DNA of 64,000 nucleotides, taken from Neoroseomonas eburnea. GTDB taxonomy: Bacteria > Pseudomonadota > Alphaproteobacteria > Acetobacterales > Acetobacteraceae. Position numbers and translations under genes: made by a program. This document shows, piece after piece, positions 8,244-17,101 of this stretch (the stretch's first letter is position 1; each line of letters opens with the position of its first letter). The DNA lies in the NCBI RefSeq assembly GCF_018129005.1, contig NZ_JAAEDL010000010.1, positions 1 through 64,000 of the forward strand. The letters are read 5' to 3'. Below the pieces are notes generated by a model. It had not been told where the DNA came from and did not search any database. It worked only from the letters and a program-made list of their open reading frames with translations.

Positions 8244-10430
8244 ATGAACCTGATCGCCCCCGGCCCCGTCCTGTTCATGCCCCAGAAGCGCCCGGCCCCG
8301 CCGGCCGAGCGCCCGCTCAGGGTCGTGTCGCCCTATGAGCCGAACGGCGACCAGCCGCAGGCCATCAAGGAGCTGGTCGGCGGCGTCGAGCAGGGCGAGC
8401 GCGACCAGGTGCTGCTCGGCGTCACCGGCTCGGGCAAGACCTTCACCATGGCCAAGGTCATCGAGGCGGTGCAGCGCCCGGCACTGGTGCTCGCCCCCAA
8501 CAAGACGCTGGCGGCGCAGCTCTACGGGGAGATGAAGTCCTTCTTTCCCGACAACGCGGTGGAATATTTCGTTTCCTACTACGACTACTTCCAGCCGGAA
8601 GCCTATGTGCCGCGCACGGACACCTACATCGAGAAGGATTCCCAGATCAATGAGCAGATCGACCGCATGCGGCATTCCGCGACGCAGGCGCTGCTCGAAC
8701 GCAACGACGTGGTGATCGTGGCGTCGGTCTCCTGCATCTACGGCATCGGGTCGGTCGAGACCTATTCGCGCATGGTGGTGAAGCTGGAACGCGGCGGGCG
8801 GATCGACCGCGACGCGCTGGTGAAGGGGCTGGTCGAGCAGCAATACCGCCGCAACGACGCCTTCTTCGCCCGCGGCACCTTCCGCGTGCGGGGCGAGAGC
8901 GTGGACATCTGGCCCTCGCATCTCGATGACCGCGCCTGGCGCGTGAGCCTCTTCGGCGACGAGATCGACGGCATCCGCGAATTCGACCCGCTGACCGGGG
9001 AGATCACCGGCGAGATGGAGCGCATCGCCATCTACGCCAACAGCCACTACGTCACGCCGCGCCCGACGCTGACCCAGGCGATCGCGCAGATCAAGGTGGA
9101 GCTCAAGGAACGCCTCGCGGAGCTGGAGGCCGAAGGCAAGCTGCTGGAACGCCAGCGCCTGGAGCAGCGCACCATCTTCGACATCGAGATGATGGAGACG
9201 ACCGGGTCCTGCAAAGGCATCGAGAACTATTCCCGCTACCTCACCGGCCGCCGCCCCGGCGACCCGCCGCCGACGCTGTTCGAGTACCTGCCGGAGAATG
9301 CGCTGCTGATCGTCGACGAGAGCCACGTCACCGTGCCGCAGATCGGCGGCATGTTCCGCGGCGACTATGCGCGCAAGTCGATCCTGTCGGAATTCGGCTT
9401 CCGCCTGCCCTCCTGCACCGACAACCGCCCGCTGAAGTTCGAGGAGTGGGACGCCTACCGCCCGCAGACCGTCTTCGTCTCCGCGACGCCCGGCCCGTGG
9501 GAGATGGAGCGCACCGGCGGTGCCTTCGCCGAGCAGGTCATCCGCCCGACCGGCCTGGTGGACCCGGTCTGCGAGATCCGTCCGGTCGAGGGCCAGGTGG
9601 ACGACCTGCTCGCCGAATGCCGCGCGGTCGCGCAGAAGGGCGGCCGCGTGCTGGTCACCACGCTGACCAAGCGCATGGCCGAGGACCTGACGGAATACAT
9701 GACCGAGGCCGGCATCCGCGTCCGCTACCTGCACAGCGACGTGGACACGCTGGAGCGCATCGAGATCATCCGCGACCTGCGCAAGGGCGTGTTCGACGTG
9801 CTGGTGGGCATCAACCTGCTGCGCGAGGGGTTGGATATCCCCGAATGCGCGCTGGTGGCGATCCTCGACGCCGACAAGGAAGGGTTCCTCCGGTCCACCA
9901 CCTCGCTGATCCAGACCATCGGCCGCGCCGCGCGCAACGCGGAAGGCCGGGTGGTGCTCTACGCCGACACCATGACGCGCAGCCTGCGCAGCGCGCTCGA
10001 GGAAACCGAGCGCCGCCGCGCCAAGCAGCAGGCGTGGAATGCCGAGCACGGCATCACGCCCACCACCATCCGCCGCGAGATCGCCGATGTGCTGAAGGAC
10101 GTCAGCCAGGGCGACTACGTGACCGTGGATGCACTGGAAGGCGAGGAGGAACAGCACTTCGTCGGCAAGGACCTCCAGGCCACCATCGCCGAACTCGAGC
10201 GCAAGATGCGTGCCGCCGCGGCGGAACTGGAGTTCGAGACCGCCGCGCGGCTGCGCGACGAGATCAAGCGGCTGGAGGCGCTCGACCTGGGGCTGGAGCC
10301 CAACCTGGCAGGCCGCTCATTGCGGGAGGCGACGCCGAAGGCCGACTGGAAGCCGAAGCCGATGGGGCCGGGTGGCGGCGGCTACGAGCCCAAGGGCGGC
10401 AAGGCCGGGCGGCGGCGGCGCGGTCCCTGA
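8244..10430 (+). CDS. uvrB: UvrABC system protein B
   Basis: A 728-residue DNA-damage recognition helicase of nucleotide excision repair. It loads with UvrA, verifies the lesion and recruits UvrC. Walker A GVTGSGKT is at residues 59-66. The beta-hairpin that inserts between DNA strands is [14 protein letters not shown]. The Walker B region reads LLIVDESHV, helicase motif VI is QTIGRAARN, and a C-terminal UVR domain ([25 protein letters not shown]) binds UvrC. The tail after residue 690 is Gly/Lys/Arg-rich. ATG 8244 gives a short N-terminal extension, and an in-frame ATG 11 codons later is an alternative. Confidence 0.97.
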   Translation: MNLIAPGPVLFMPQKRPAPPAERPLRVVSPYEPNGDQPQAIKELVGGVEQGERDQVLLGVTGSGKTFTMAKVIEAVQRPALVLAPNKTLAAQLYGEMKSFFPDNAVEYFVSYYDYFQPEAYVPRTDTYIEKDSQINEQIDRMRHSATQALLERNDVVIVASVSCIYGIGSVETYSRMVVKLERGGRIDRDALVKGLVEQQYRRNDAFFARGTFRVRGESVDIWPSHLDDRAWRVSLFGDEIDGIREFDPLTGEITGEMERIAIYANSHYVTPRPTLTQAIAQIKVELKERLAELEAEGKLLERQRLEQRTIFDIEMMETTGSCKGIENYSRYLTGRRPGDPPPTLFEYLPENALLIVDESHVTVPQIGGMFRGDYARKSILSEFGFRLPSCTDNRPLKFEEWDAYRPQTVFVSATPGPWEMERTGGAFAEQVIRPTGLVDPVCEIRPVEGQVDDLLAECRAVAQKGGRVLVTTLTKRMAEDLTEYMTEAGIRVRYLHSDVDTLERIEIIRDLRKGVFDVLVGINLLREGLDIPECALVAILDADKEGFLRSTTSLIQTIGRAARNAEGRVVLYADTMTRSLRSALEETERRRAKQQAWNAEHGITPTTIRREIADVLKDVSQGDYVTVDALEGEEEQHFVGKDLQATIAELERKMRAAAAELEFETAARLRDEIKRLEALDLGLEPNLAGRSLREATPKADWKPKPMGPGGGGYEPKGGKAGRRRRGP

Positions 10431-10535
10431 CATTCTTGTGATGGCGGTGACGGATGTCGCCGCGGTTCCGCCCGAGGATCGCCACACGTTGCGATTGTGG
10501 TGGTGGCCATGGAACACCACCACAAGAGGCAAGGC

Positions 10536-10772
10536 ATGGTTCTCTCGCGCATTCGGATTCTCGCCGCGTCGCTGCTCGCGCTCGGTGCGGCGGCCTGTTC
10601 GGATCCGGTTGGGCAGCGTGCGCTGATCGGCGGCGGCATCGGCGCCGGTGCCGGTGCGGGCGTCGCTGCGCTGACCGGCGGATCGCCCCTGGCCGGTGCG
10701 GCGATCGGCGGTGCCGGCGGTGCTGCCATCGGCGCTCTGACGGCCCCCCGCCAACGGCGCGGCTACTATTGA
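10536..10772 (+). CDS. Small glycine-zipper lipoprotein
   Basis: A 78-residue product with a lipoprotein signal peptide: basic start MVLSRIRILAAS, hydrophobic core, then the lipobox LGAAAC with Cys near residue 21. The mature part is a glycine-zipper repeat (GGGIGAGAGAGVAAL, then AGAAIGGAGGAAIGAL) that forms a membrane-inserted helical hairpin in YMGG-like outer-membrane lipoproteins. The ATG at 10536 was preferred over one 13 codons upstream because it starts directly at the signal peptide and follows AAGAGGC. The function is unknown. Such proteins are often envelope-stability factors. Confidence 0.75.
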   Translation: MVLSRIRILAASLLALGAAACSDPVGQRALIGGGIGAGAGAGVAALTGGSPLAGAAIGGAGGAAIGALTAPRQRRGYY

Positions 10773-10815
10773 ACTGCCCGCCTGCGAGGGCGGAGTCGCA
10801 AAGAAGGGAGGGGGA

Positions 10816-10841
10816 CGCGGGGGAGGTTCTCCTCCCCCGCG
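10816..10841. terminator. Stem-loop between convergent genes
   Basis: CGCGGGGGAGG (10816-10826) pairs perfectly with CCTCCCCCGCG (10831-10841) around the loop TTCT. On the minus strand it follows the hydratase stop and is trailed by a C-rich stretch ending CCTTCTTT. It is one member of the recurring G-rich stem-loop family of this window. Confidence 0.6.
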
Positions 10842-10846
10842 AATCG

Positions 10847-11614
10847 TCACGTCAGGGCGAGCTCAACCTTCCCCAAGGTGTCGAACTCCACGACCGCCGT
10901 GCACGGCCCATCCAGCCAGATCGGCGGCGTCACCGACCCCAGGAAGACCACCTGCCCGGCCCTGAGCCCGCCGAATTCCGCCGCGCAGGCGGAGGAGGCC
11001 AGCCAGGCGAGGGCTTCCATCGGGTGCCCGAGCAGGTCGGCGCCGACCCCTTCGCCGCGCATTTCTCCGTTCACGCTCAACCGACCGCGCGTCGCGCCGA
11101 GGTCGAGACCCCGCCAATCGGCCACCGGCGTGCCGAGCACCCCGCCCGCGTGGAACACCTGGTCGGCGATCAGCGTCGGCGTGCCGAGCTTCGCCAGGTC
11201 GTCGTAGCGCTTCTCGACGATCTCCATCGCGGCGAAGACCTCGCCCACGGCGGCGGCGGCCTGGTCGCGGGTGCAGGGGCCGGGTGCGATGTCGCGGGCG
11301 AGCCGCAGCCCGACCTCGCATTCCACGCCCGGGTTCACGAAATCGGCGTGACGCGCCGTCGCCGGCGTGGTGCGCAGGCCGGCTTTCGGCACGAAGCCCG
11401 CGGCGGGACCGGAGAGGCCGAGCAGGATCTGCATCTGCCTCGTCGTGGCGCCGATCTTGAAGCCCGCCGGCGGCACGCCGCCGAGGCGCAGCGCGACCTC
11501 CTTCTGCAGGGCGTAGCCGGCCTCGGGCGTCTTCGGCGCGAGGGCGCCGAGCGGGGCGAGGATGCGCTTCGCGCGGCGGGCGTCGAGGATCGCCTCGGCG
11601 GCGTCGGAGGCCAT
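10847..11614 (-). CDS. 2-keto-4-pentenoate hydratase / fumarylacetoacetase-superfamily protein
   Basis: A 255-residue protein of the MhpD/HpcG type, which hydrates 2-oxo-pent-4-enoate-like acids in aromatic ring-cleavage pathways or decarboxylates related oxo-acids. Family blocks are visible in order: YALQKEVALRLGG, PAGFKIGATT, FVNPGVECEVGLRLARDI (acidic metal ligands), AAMEIVEKRYDD, IADQVFHAGGVLG, and the closing AGQVVFLGSVTPPIWL. The genes are convergent with the lipoprotein and lie 23 bases downstream of rlmB on the same strand. No other ring-cleavage genes are near, so the substrate is open. Confidence 0.82.
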   Translation of the reverse strand: MASDAAEAILDARRAKRILAPLGALAPKTPEAGYALQKEVALRLGGVPPAGFKIGATTRQMQILLGLSGPAAGFVPKAGLRTTPATARHADFVNPGVECEVGLRLARDIAPGPCTRDQAAAAVGEVFAAMEIVEKRYDDLAKLGTPTLIADQVFHAGGVLGTPVADWRGLDLGATRGRLSVNGEMRGEGVGADLLGHPMEALAWLASSACAAEFGGLRAGQVVFLGSVTPPIWLDGPCTAVVEFDTLGKVELALT

Positions 11615-11637
11615 GGTGGTTTCCTTCCCTGGTTCGT

Positions 11638-12663
11638 TCAGCGCCGGACGATCTCGTAGAGCGCCACAGCGGCCGCGGCGGAGACGTTGAGGCTCTCGAC
11701 GCCCTCCGCCATCGGCAGTCGGACGAGCTCGTCGCAGGTTTCGCGCTGCAGGCGGCGCAGGCCGCTGTCCTCGGCGCCGAGCACGAGGGCCACGCGGCGG
11801 TCGCGCGGCGCGGCCTCGGCGAGGGTACGCTTGCCTTCGCCGGCGAGGCCCATCACCCAGAAGCCGGCCTTCTGCAGCGCGGCGATGGCGCGGGAGAGGT
11901 TCACCTCCCGCACCACCGGCACGAGGTCGAGCGCGCCGGAGGCGGCGCGGGCGAGCGCGCCGGTCTCGGGCGGGGCGTGGCGGTCCTGCAGCACGACGCA
12001 GGCGGCGCCGAAGGCCGCGGCGCCGCGCAGCACGGCGCCGACGTTGCGCGGGTCCGTCACCTGGTCGAGCAGCAGCACCGGGCCGTCGGAGATGGCGATG
12101 GCGTCCTCGAGCGCCACGGGCTCCAGCGGCTCGGCGAGCAGGGCGATGCCCTGGTGGATGGAATCCTCGGGCAGGAAGGTGGCGAAGCGCGCGCGGTCGG
12201 CGCGTTCGGGCGTGACGCGCCAGGGGCCGGAGAAGCGTTCGCGCAGCGCCAGTTCCGCGTCGGTCGTCACCAGCAGGCGGCGCGGCTTGCGGCGCGGGTT
12301 CGACAGGGCGGCGAGGACGGCGTGCTGGCCGTAGATCCAGAAGGCGCCTGAACCGGCGCCGGCGCCGGGGCGCGGGGGTTCCGGCACGGCTTCGGCGGGG
12401 GCGCCGCGGCCCGGACGTTCGGCTTCCGGGCGGCCACGGCGGGGCGGGGCGCGTTCCGGGCGGCCGGGCTTGCCGGCGAGTTCGGCGCGCGGCTTGCCTC
12501 TGGCCTCCGCGCGGGAGGTCTTCGCGTGGCCGGCCTCCGCGTGGCTGGCCTCGGCGCGGAGCTTGTCCGCGCGCGGCGTGCGGCCCCTGGAGGGCGGGCC
12601 GCCCGAGGGGCGGGCAGGGGGACGGCCTTCGGGCCGCTTGGGGGGGCGTCGCATGGCGCGCAT
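11638..12663 (-). CDS. rlmB: 23S rRNA (guanosine-2'-O)-methyltransferase, TrmH/SpoU family
   Basis: A 341-residue protein. Residues 1-105 are a low-complexity Arg/Pro/Ala/Glu-rich extension. Next comes an L30e-like substrate-binding domain (FWIYGQHAVLAALSNPRRK), then the SpoU knot. Its motifs are LLLDQVTDPRNVGAVLRGAAAFGA (motif 1 with the catalytic Arg), LVLGAEDSGLRR (motif 2) and LPMAEGVESLNVSAAAAVALYE (motif 3). RlmB methylates G2251 in the peptidyl-transferase P-loop. It is placed divergently from tRNA-Tyr/tuf, the usual neighbourhood for this gene in related genomes. The N-terminal extension makes the exact start uncertain (ATG 12663 or the ATG three codons later). Confidence 0.9.
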   Translation of the reverse strand: MRAMRRPPKRPEGRPPARPSGGPPSRGRTPRADKLRAEASHAEAGHAKTSRAEARGKPRAELAGKPGRPERAPPRRGRPEAERPGRGAPAEAVPEPPRPGAGAGSGAFWIYGQHAVLAALSNPRRKPRRLLVTTDAELALRERFSGPWRVTPERADRARFATFLPEDSIHQGIALLAEPLEPVALEDAIAISDGPVLLLDQVTDPRNVGAVLRGAAAFGAACVVLQDRHAPPETGALARAASGALDLVPVVREVNLSRAIAALQKAGFWVMGLAGEGKRTLAEAAPRDRRVALVLGAEDSGLRRLQRETCDELVRLPMAEGVESLNVSAAAAVALYEIVRR

Positions 12664-12715
12664 CCTGCCTGCGGGCCGCCGCGAAGGAAACCGGCGGGTG
12701 GGGTGCGACGCTCCG

Positions 12716-12744
12716 TTGACAGGGCGCGCGCCATGGGGTTAACC
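12716..12744 (+). promoter_or_regulatory. Promoter of tRNA-Tyr/tRNA-Gly/tuf
   Basis: A perfect -35 hexamer TTGACA (12716-12721) is followed after 17 bases by TTAACC (12739-12744). The tRNA begins about 40 bases further on. Position and spacing fit a strong vegetative promoter for the tRNA-tuf transcript. Confidence 0.6.
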
Positions 12745-12783
12745 CCCCGCGCTCCCGCCAGCCCGGTAGGGTCCGGCGGCTGC

Positions 12784-12866
12784 GGAGGGGTGCCCGAGTG
12801 GCTAAAGGGGACGGACTGTAAATCCGTTGGCTTGCGCCTACGTTGGTTCGAATCCAACCCCCTCCA
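12784..12866 (+). tRNA. tRNA-Tyr (anticodon GTA)
   Basis: The acceptor GGAGGGG pairs with CCCCTCC, discriminator A. The anticodon stem ACGGA/TCCGT closes the loop CTGTAAA with GTA. A long class II variable arm (TGGCTTGCGCCTACG) is as expected for bacterial tRNA-Tyr, and the T-arm reads TTGGTTCGAATCCAA. CCA is not encoded. Confidence 0.97.
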
Positions 12867-12945
12867 TATCGCCCGCCCGTGGACGACGGGACGACTCTCC
12901 CGGACCGGGCGGCGGGAACTTGGTGGGTTCGCGGCGCTTCGCGGC

Positions 12946-13019
12946 GCGGGTGTAGCTCAATGGTAGAGCCCCAGCCTTCCAAGCTGGTTGTGCGGGTTCG
13001 ATTCCCGTCACCCGCTCCA
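12946..13019 (+). tRNA. tRNA-Gly (anticodon TCC)
   Basis: The acceptor GCGGGTG pairs with CACCCGC, discriminator T. The anticodon stem CCAGC/GCTGG closes the loop CTTCCAA with TCC, and the T-arm is GCGGGTTCGATTCCCGT. CCA is encoded at 13017-13019. It lies 79 bases after tRNA-Tyr and upstream of tuf. Confidence 0.97.
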
Positions 13020-13036
13020 GCGAAGCGCGGGTGGTC

Positions 13037-13109
13037 GCTCCGCGAGGAGCGCTGGTCGTATGTGCTCCGCGAGGAGCGCTGGTCGTATGTGCTCCACGAG
13101 GGGCGCGGG
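13037..13109 (+). repeat. Tandem 27-bp hairpin-forming repeats before tuf
   Basis: Two identical 27-base units (13037-13063 and 13064-13090) are followed by a degenerate third (13091-13109). Each unit starts with the small palindrome GCTCC-GCGA-GGAGC and ends GCTGGTCGTATGT. They fill the leader between tRNA-Gly and tuf copy 1 and are absent upstream of tuf copy 2. They could form a ladder of RNA hairpins in the tuf leader. Confidence 0.85.
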
Positions 13110-13155
13110 ACTGTGTTGGCGGTAACGGATCGGAACGAGGACGCGGGACAGGGCC

Positions 13156-14343
<1,188 letters not shown>

Positions 14344-14355
14344 CGTCTGGCGGGT

Positions 14356-14383
14356 TTGCGCTTTCGTCGCCGTCGCGTAGTTT
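14356..14383 (+). promoter_or_regulatory. Possible promoter of tRNA-Trp/secE/nusG
   Basis: TTGCGC (14356-14361) and TAGTTT (14378-14383) are 16 bases apart, with tRNA-Trp starting 26 bases after the -10. This would allow transcription of tRNA-Trp-secE-nusG independent of tuf. It is inference from hexamer match and position. Confidence 0.4.
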
Positions 14384-14408
14384 ATGCGCGACTGCGACGC
14401 GGGCCTTT

Positions 14409-14485
14409 AGGGGCGTAGCTCAATTGGCTAGAGCGCCGGTCTCCAAAACCGGAGGTTGGGGGTTCGAGACCCTCCGCCCCTGCCA
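14409..14485 (+). tRNA. tRNA-Trp (anticodon CCA)
   Basis: The acceptor AGGGGCG pairs with CGCCCCT, discriminator G, with CCA encoded at 14483-14485. The anticodon stem CCGGT/ACCGG closes the loop CTCCAAA, anticodon CCA. The T-arm is GGGGGTTCGAGACCCTC. It lies between tuf and secE, a common alphaproteobacterial arrangement. Confidence 0.97.
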
Positions 14486-14567
14486 CCGCCGCATCGTCTA
14501 GGCTAGAATTTCCGGGTGGTGGCCCGTTCCCGGGCCGCCGCCTTCCGTCGTTTCAGAGGACACCGAC

Positions 14568-14762
14568 TTGGCCAAGCTCGATCCGGCGCAGTTCGTCCGG
14601 GAAGTCCGCCAGGAAGTGGGCCGCGTCACTTGGCCCTCACGCAAGGAGACGCTGGTCACCACCGGGCTGGTGCTGGCGATGTCCGCCCTGGCGGCGGTTT
14701 TCTTCCTGGTGGTGGACCAGCTGATCCAGCTGGCCATGCGCCTGGTGTTCGGCATCGGCTGA
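14568..14762 (+). CDS. secE: Preprotein translocase subunit SecE
   Basis: A 64-residue protein with the short bacterial SecE layout. An amphipathic cytoplasmic helix (FVREVRQEVGRVTWPSRKET, the conserved WPSRKE motif) leads into one membrane helix (LVLAMSALAAVFFLVVDQLI). SecE clamps the two halves of SecY in the translocon, and SecY is encoded at 42 kb in this window. nusG starts 14 bases downstream, so the two are co-transcribed. Confidence 0.96.
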   Translation: MAKLDPAQFVREVRQEVGRVTWPSRKETLVTTGLVLAMSALAAVFFLVVDQLIQLAMRLVFGIG

Positions 14763-14776
14763 AGGGGGACGGCACC

Positions 14777-15313
14777 GTGGCCGAGAAGAAGTGGTACGTC
14801 GTGCATGTCTACTCGGGCTTCGAGAAGAAGATCGCCGAGCAGATCAAGCAGCAGGCGGCGCAGAAGGGTCTCGCCGACAAGTTCGACGAGGTGCTGGTCC
14901 CGACCGAGCAGATCACCGAGGTCCGCCGCGGTCAGAAGGTGGACACGGACCGCAAGTTCTTCCCCGGCTACGTGCTGGTGAAGATGGAGATGACCGACGA
15001 GGCGTGGCACCTGGTGAAGGACACGCCCAAGGTCACCGGCTTCCTCGGTGCGCGCAACAAGCCCCAGCCGGTGCCGGCCAGCGAGGCCGAGCGCCTGCTG
15101 CAGCAGGTCCAGGAAGGCGTCGAGAAGCCGCGCAAGCCCGCCATCCTGTTCGAGGTGGGCGAGCAGGTGCGCGTCGCGGACGGGCCGTTCACGTCCTTCA
15201 ACGGCGTGGTCGAGGAAGTCGACGAGGAGAAGGGGCGCGTGAAGGTGTCCGTCTCCATCTTCGGGCGCTCCACGCCGGTCGATCTCGAATACGGTCAGGT
15301 CGAGAAGCTCTGA
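14777..15313 (+). CDS. nusG: Transcription termination/antitermination factor NusG
   Basis: A 178-residue protein starting at GTG 14777. The NGN domain opens with KKWYVVHVYSGFEKKIAEQI and includes FFPGYVLVKMEMTDEAWHLVK. The KOW domain follows near residues 125-178 (FEVGEQVRVADGPFTSFNGV). NusG binds the RNA polymerase clamp and couples it to Rho or to ribosomal protein S10. In most bacteria rplK follows directly. Here a hairpin cluster and four unrelated genes intervene before rplK at 19094. Confidence 0.97.
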   Translation: MAEKKWYVVHVYSGFEKKIAEQIKQQAAQKGLADKFDEVLVPTEQITEVRRGQKVDTDRKFFPGYVLVKMEMTDEAWHLVKDTPKVTGFLGARNKPQPVPASEAERLLQQVQEGVEKPRKPAILFEVGEQVRVADGPFTSFNGVVEEVDEEKGRVKVSVSIFGRSTPVDLEYGQVEKL

Positions 15314-15323
15314 GAGCCCGGTT

Positions 15324-15510
15324 GGAAACGCGCCTCTCGGCGCGTTTCCGGCTCCGGCACCGGCCCGCACCCCCGCCCGGCCATCCATTCCAGCATCCTG
15401 ACGTGGGTGGCCGGGCGGGGGTGCGGGCCGGTGCCGGACTTTCCGAACGGTCTCTGAGCCGAGGGGGCGCCGCCCCCTCGACCCCGGCCGGGGTGGCCGG
15501 GCCACCCCGG
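15324..15510. terminator. Hairpin cluster after nusG, including a perfect 30-bp inverted repeat
   Basis: Four stem-loops lie in a row. GGAAACGCGCC and its complement (15324-15349, loop TCTC) form the first. A perfect 30-base inverted repeat with arms 15354-15383 and 15408-15437 around a 24-base loop is the second. CGAGGGGG and CCCCCTCG (15460-15480) form the third, and CCGGGGTGGC with GCCACCCCGG (15488-15510) the fourth. The first is a plausible nusG terminator without a T-tract. The others exceed what a terminator needs. Confidence 0.75.
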
Positions 15511-15527
15511 ACCCCGCCGAGCACGAT

Positions 15528-15911
15528 TCACACGCGCTGCCAGTAGGCGATGGTGCAACGGATCGGCCGCGGCAGCGGGCCATCGGGCTCGATCCGCAGC
15601 ATCACCCCAGGCAGGATCGCCGGGCGCACGGCATCCGGCACCTGGACCGCACCGACGGTGCGCCGCCAGACCAGGACCTCCAGCGCCGCGCAGGGGTCGG
15701 GCCGGCCTTCCCACGCCAGCGGAAGCACGGCAAGGCCGCCGATCGCCAGCGCCGCCACGGCGAGGACGACCTGCAGCGCCAGGCGGAACGGTCGGCCCGT
15801 CGTGCGCGCCGCACCGGGATCGGTGCGAAACCAGGCCAGTTGGAACCGCCCCCGGCGCCCTCTGTTCACGCCTTCCAGGCGCCGTCGCCGCGTATCGTCG
15901 CCGCTGCCCAA
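15528..15911 (-). CDS. Hypothetical single-pass membrane protein
   Basis: A 127-residue product with a basic N-terminus, one membrane helix (RLALQVVLAVAALAIGGLAVLPLAW) and a short periplasmic part (DPCAALEVLVWRR, then VMLRIEPDGPLPRPIRCTIAYW) with two cysteines. No family was recognised. The length, codon pattern and coherent topology make it plausibly real, but the start is uncertain. It ends next to the hairpin cluster that follows nusG and belongs to the block separating nusG from rplK. Confidence 0.45.
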   Translation of the reverse strand: MGSGDDTRRRRLEGVNRGRRGRFQLAWFRTDPGAARTTGRPFRLALQVVLAVAALAIGGLAVLPLAWEGRPDPCAALEVLVWRRTVGAVQVPDAVRPAILPGVMLRIEPDGPLPRPIRCTIAYWQRV

Positions 15912-16115
15912 GCATGCATTCCCGACATCCTTGCGGATCGCAGCCTAGCGCGGCTTTCGTTCGCCTTGGCTCACGGAAGCCACTCTCGCGTCACTGTCGC
16001 GAGCACCTTCACCCGGTCGGACGATTCCACCGATCGGGATCCGTTCCAAGCGGCCCGCTGCCGGTTGATCGAGGCGCCAGTGCAGCCGGCAAGCAGCCGG
16101 GCAGGCGCTCCCGGA

Positions 16116-17018
16116 TCAGCGCTTGGGGAGCAGGCCGCGGCCCTTAGCCGTCGCCTCCACCATCCCGTCCCGGCAGGCCACCAGCCCGGCCTCCACGGCA
16201 TCCTCCCACACGGTCAGCCGCGGGCAGGACGTCCGCCACGCGTCCAGCACCTCGGCATAGGGTCGCGGCTGCTCCGCGACGAAGGCGACGAGGTCCAGGA
16301 TCAGGGGCTTCAGGGTCTCGGACATCAGTGCCTCACTCCGCTCCGCCCAGAGCCGGAACTGGGCATCGCTCATCGCCTCTAGCACCCGCTTCGCCAGCAT
16401 CGTCCCGGCCATGGAGGCGAGGATCGCGAGCGCGGCCACCACCGGCTCCACGCTGCCCGTCTGCGCCACCAGCGCGCCGAAATACACCAGCTTCAGCGTG
16501 TGGCCGAGCGTCTGGCACGCCGCCTTGGTGGCCACGATCTCCCGCCGGTCCAGCGCGCCGCCGAGGAAAAAACGATCGAGCAACGGCCCGGAAACCCCCG
16601 TCATCACCATCAACGACATGCAGGCGGCCCCCACCGCGACGCCGTGCACTGCCCGCAGCGGGTCAGGCCGGAAGCGCTCCGGCAAGGCGCGCACGAGGAA
16701 GGGGCTGGCGCCGAGCATCAGCAGCGCCACCGCCCGGTCCGGCACCAGCAGCACCAGCGACCAGCCGCCGAGCGCGAGCAGGTTCCCCAGCGCCAGCGCC
16801 AGCACGGGCCGCGGTCGGATGTGCCGCCACCACAGCGCCGCCCGCCACCCGTTGGAGGAGATCTGCGTCACCGCATGCAGTGCCATCGCGTCCTGTACCG
16901 GCAGCAGCACCAGCAGCACCCCCACCAGCACCAGCCCGCCCGCCATCCCGAAGACACCGGAGAGCAGCGAGGTGCCGACCATGGTCAGGATCACGGCAAG
17001 GACGACGAGGGGTGACAT
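16116..17018 (-). CDS. TauE/SafE-type permease fused to a small C-terminal domain
   Basis: Residues 1-225 form a TauE/SafE permease: MVGTSLLSGVFGMAGGLVLVG at the start, about seven hydrophobic helices, and a second-half repeat MVMTGVSGPLLDRFFLGGAL. The family exports sulfite or organosulfur anions. The usual last membrane helix after AMSDAQFRLW is missing. Instead the frame continues into about 70 soluble residues (LKPLILDLVAFVAEQPRPYAEVLDAWRTSCPRLTVWEDAV). That block starts at MSETLKP, which has its own GGAG ribosome-site-like sequence upstream. This suggests two formerly separate genes joined by a deletion or frameshift. The divergent LysR gene is its likely regulator. Confidence 0.75.
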   Translation of the reverse strand: MSPLVVLAVILTMVGTSLLSGVFGMAGGLVLVGVLLVLLPVQDAMALHAVTQISSNGWRAALWWRHIRPRPVLALALGNLLALGGWSLVLLVPDRAVALLMLGASPFLVRALPERFRPDPLRAVHGVAVGAACMSLMVMTGVSGPLLDRFFLGGALDRREIVATKAACQTLGHTLKLVYFGALVAQTGSVEPVVAALAILASMAGTMLAKRVLEAMSDAQFRLWAERSEALMSETLKPLILDLVAFVAEQPRPYAEVLDAWRTSCPRLTVWEDAVEAGLVACRDGMVEATAKGRGLLPKR

Positions 17019-17101
17019 TGGCTAGGCCTCCACTCCCTGCTTGCGCCCGTTGCACTGCGGAGACAAACGGCGTTACCTGAGGCTGAGAGATAGTTTTCCT
17101 G

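Noticed and set aside
13037-13109. Short CRISPR-like array upstream of tuf.
   Set aside because: The units are directly adjacent with no spacers and only two and a half copies, and no cas genes are nearby.
15912-16115. Possible small gene in the gap between the hypothetical membrane gene and the TauE/SafE fusion.
   Set aside because: Only short frames without a ribosome site or family motif are present, so I see nothing supportable in it.
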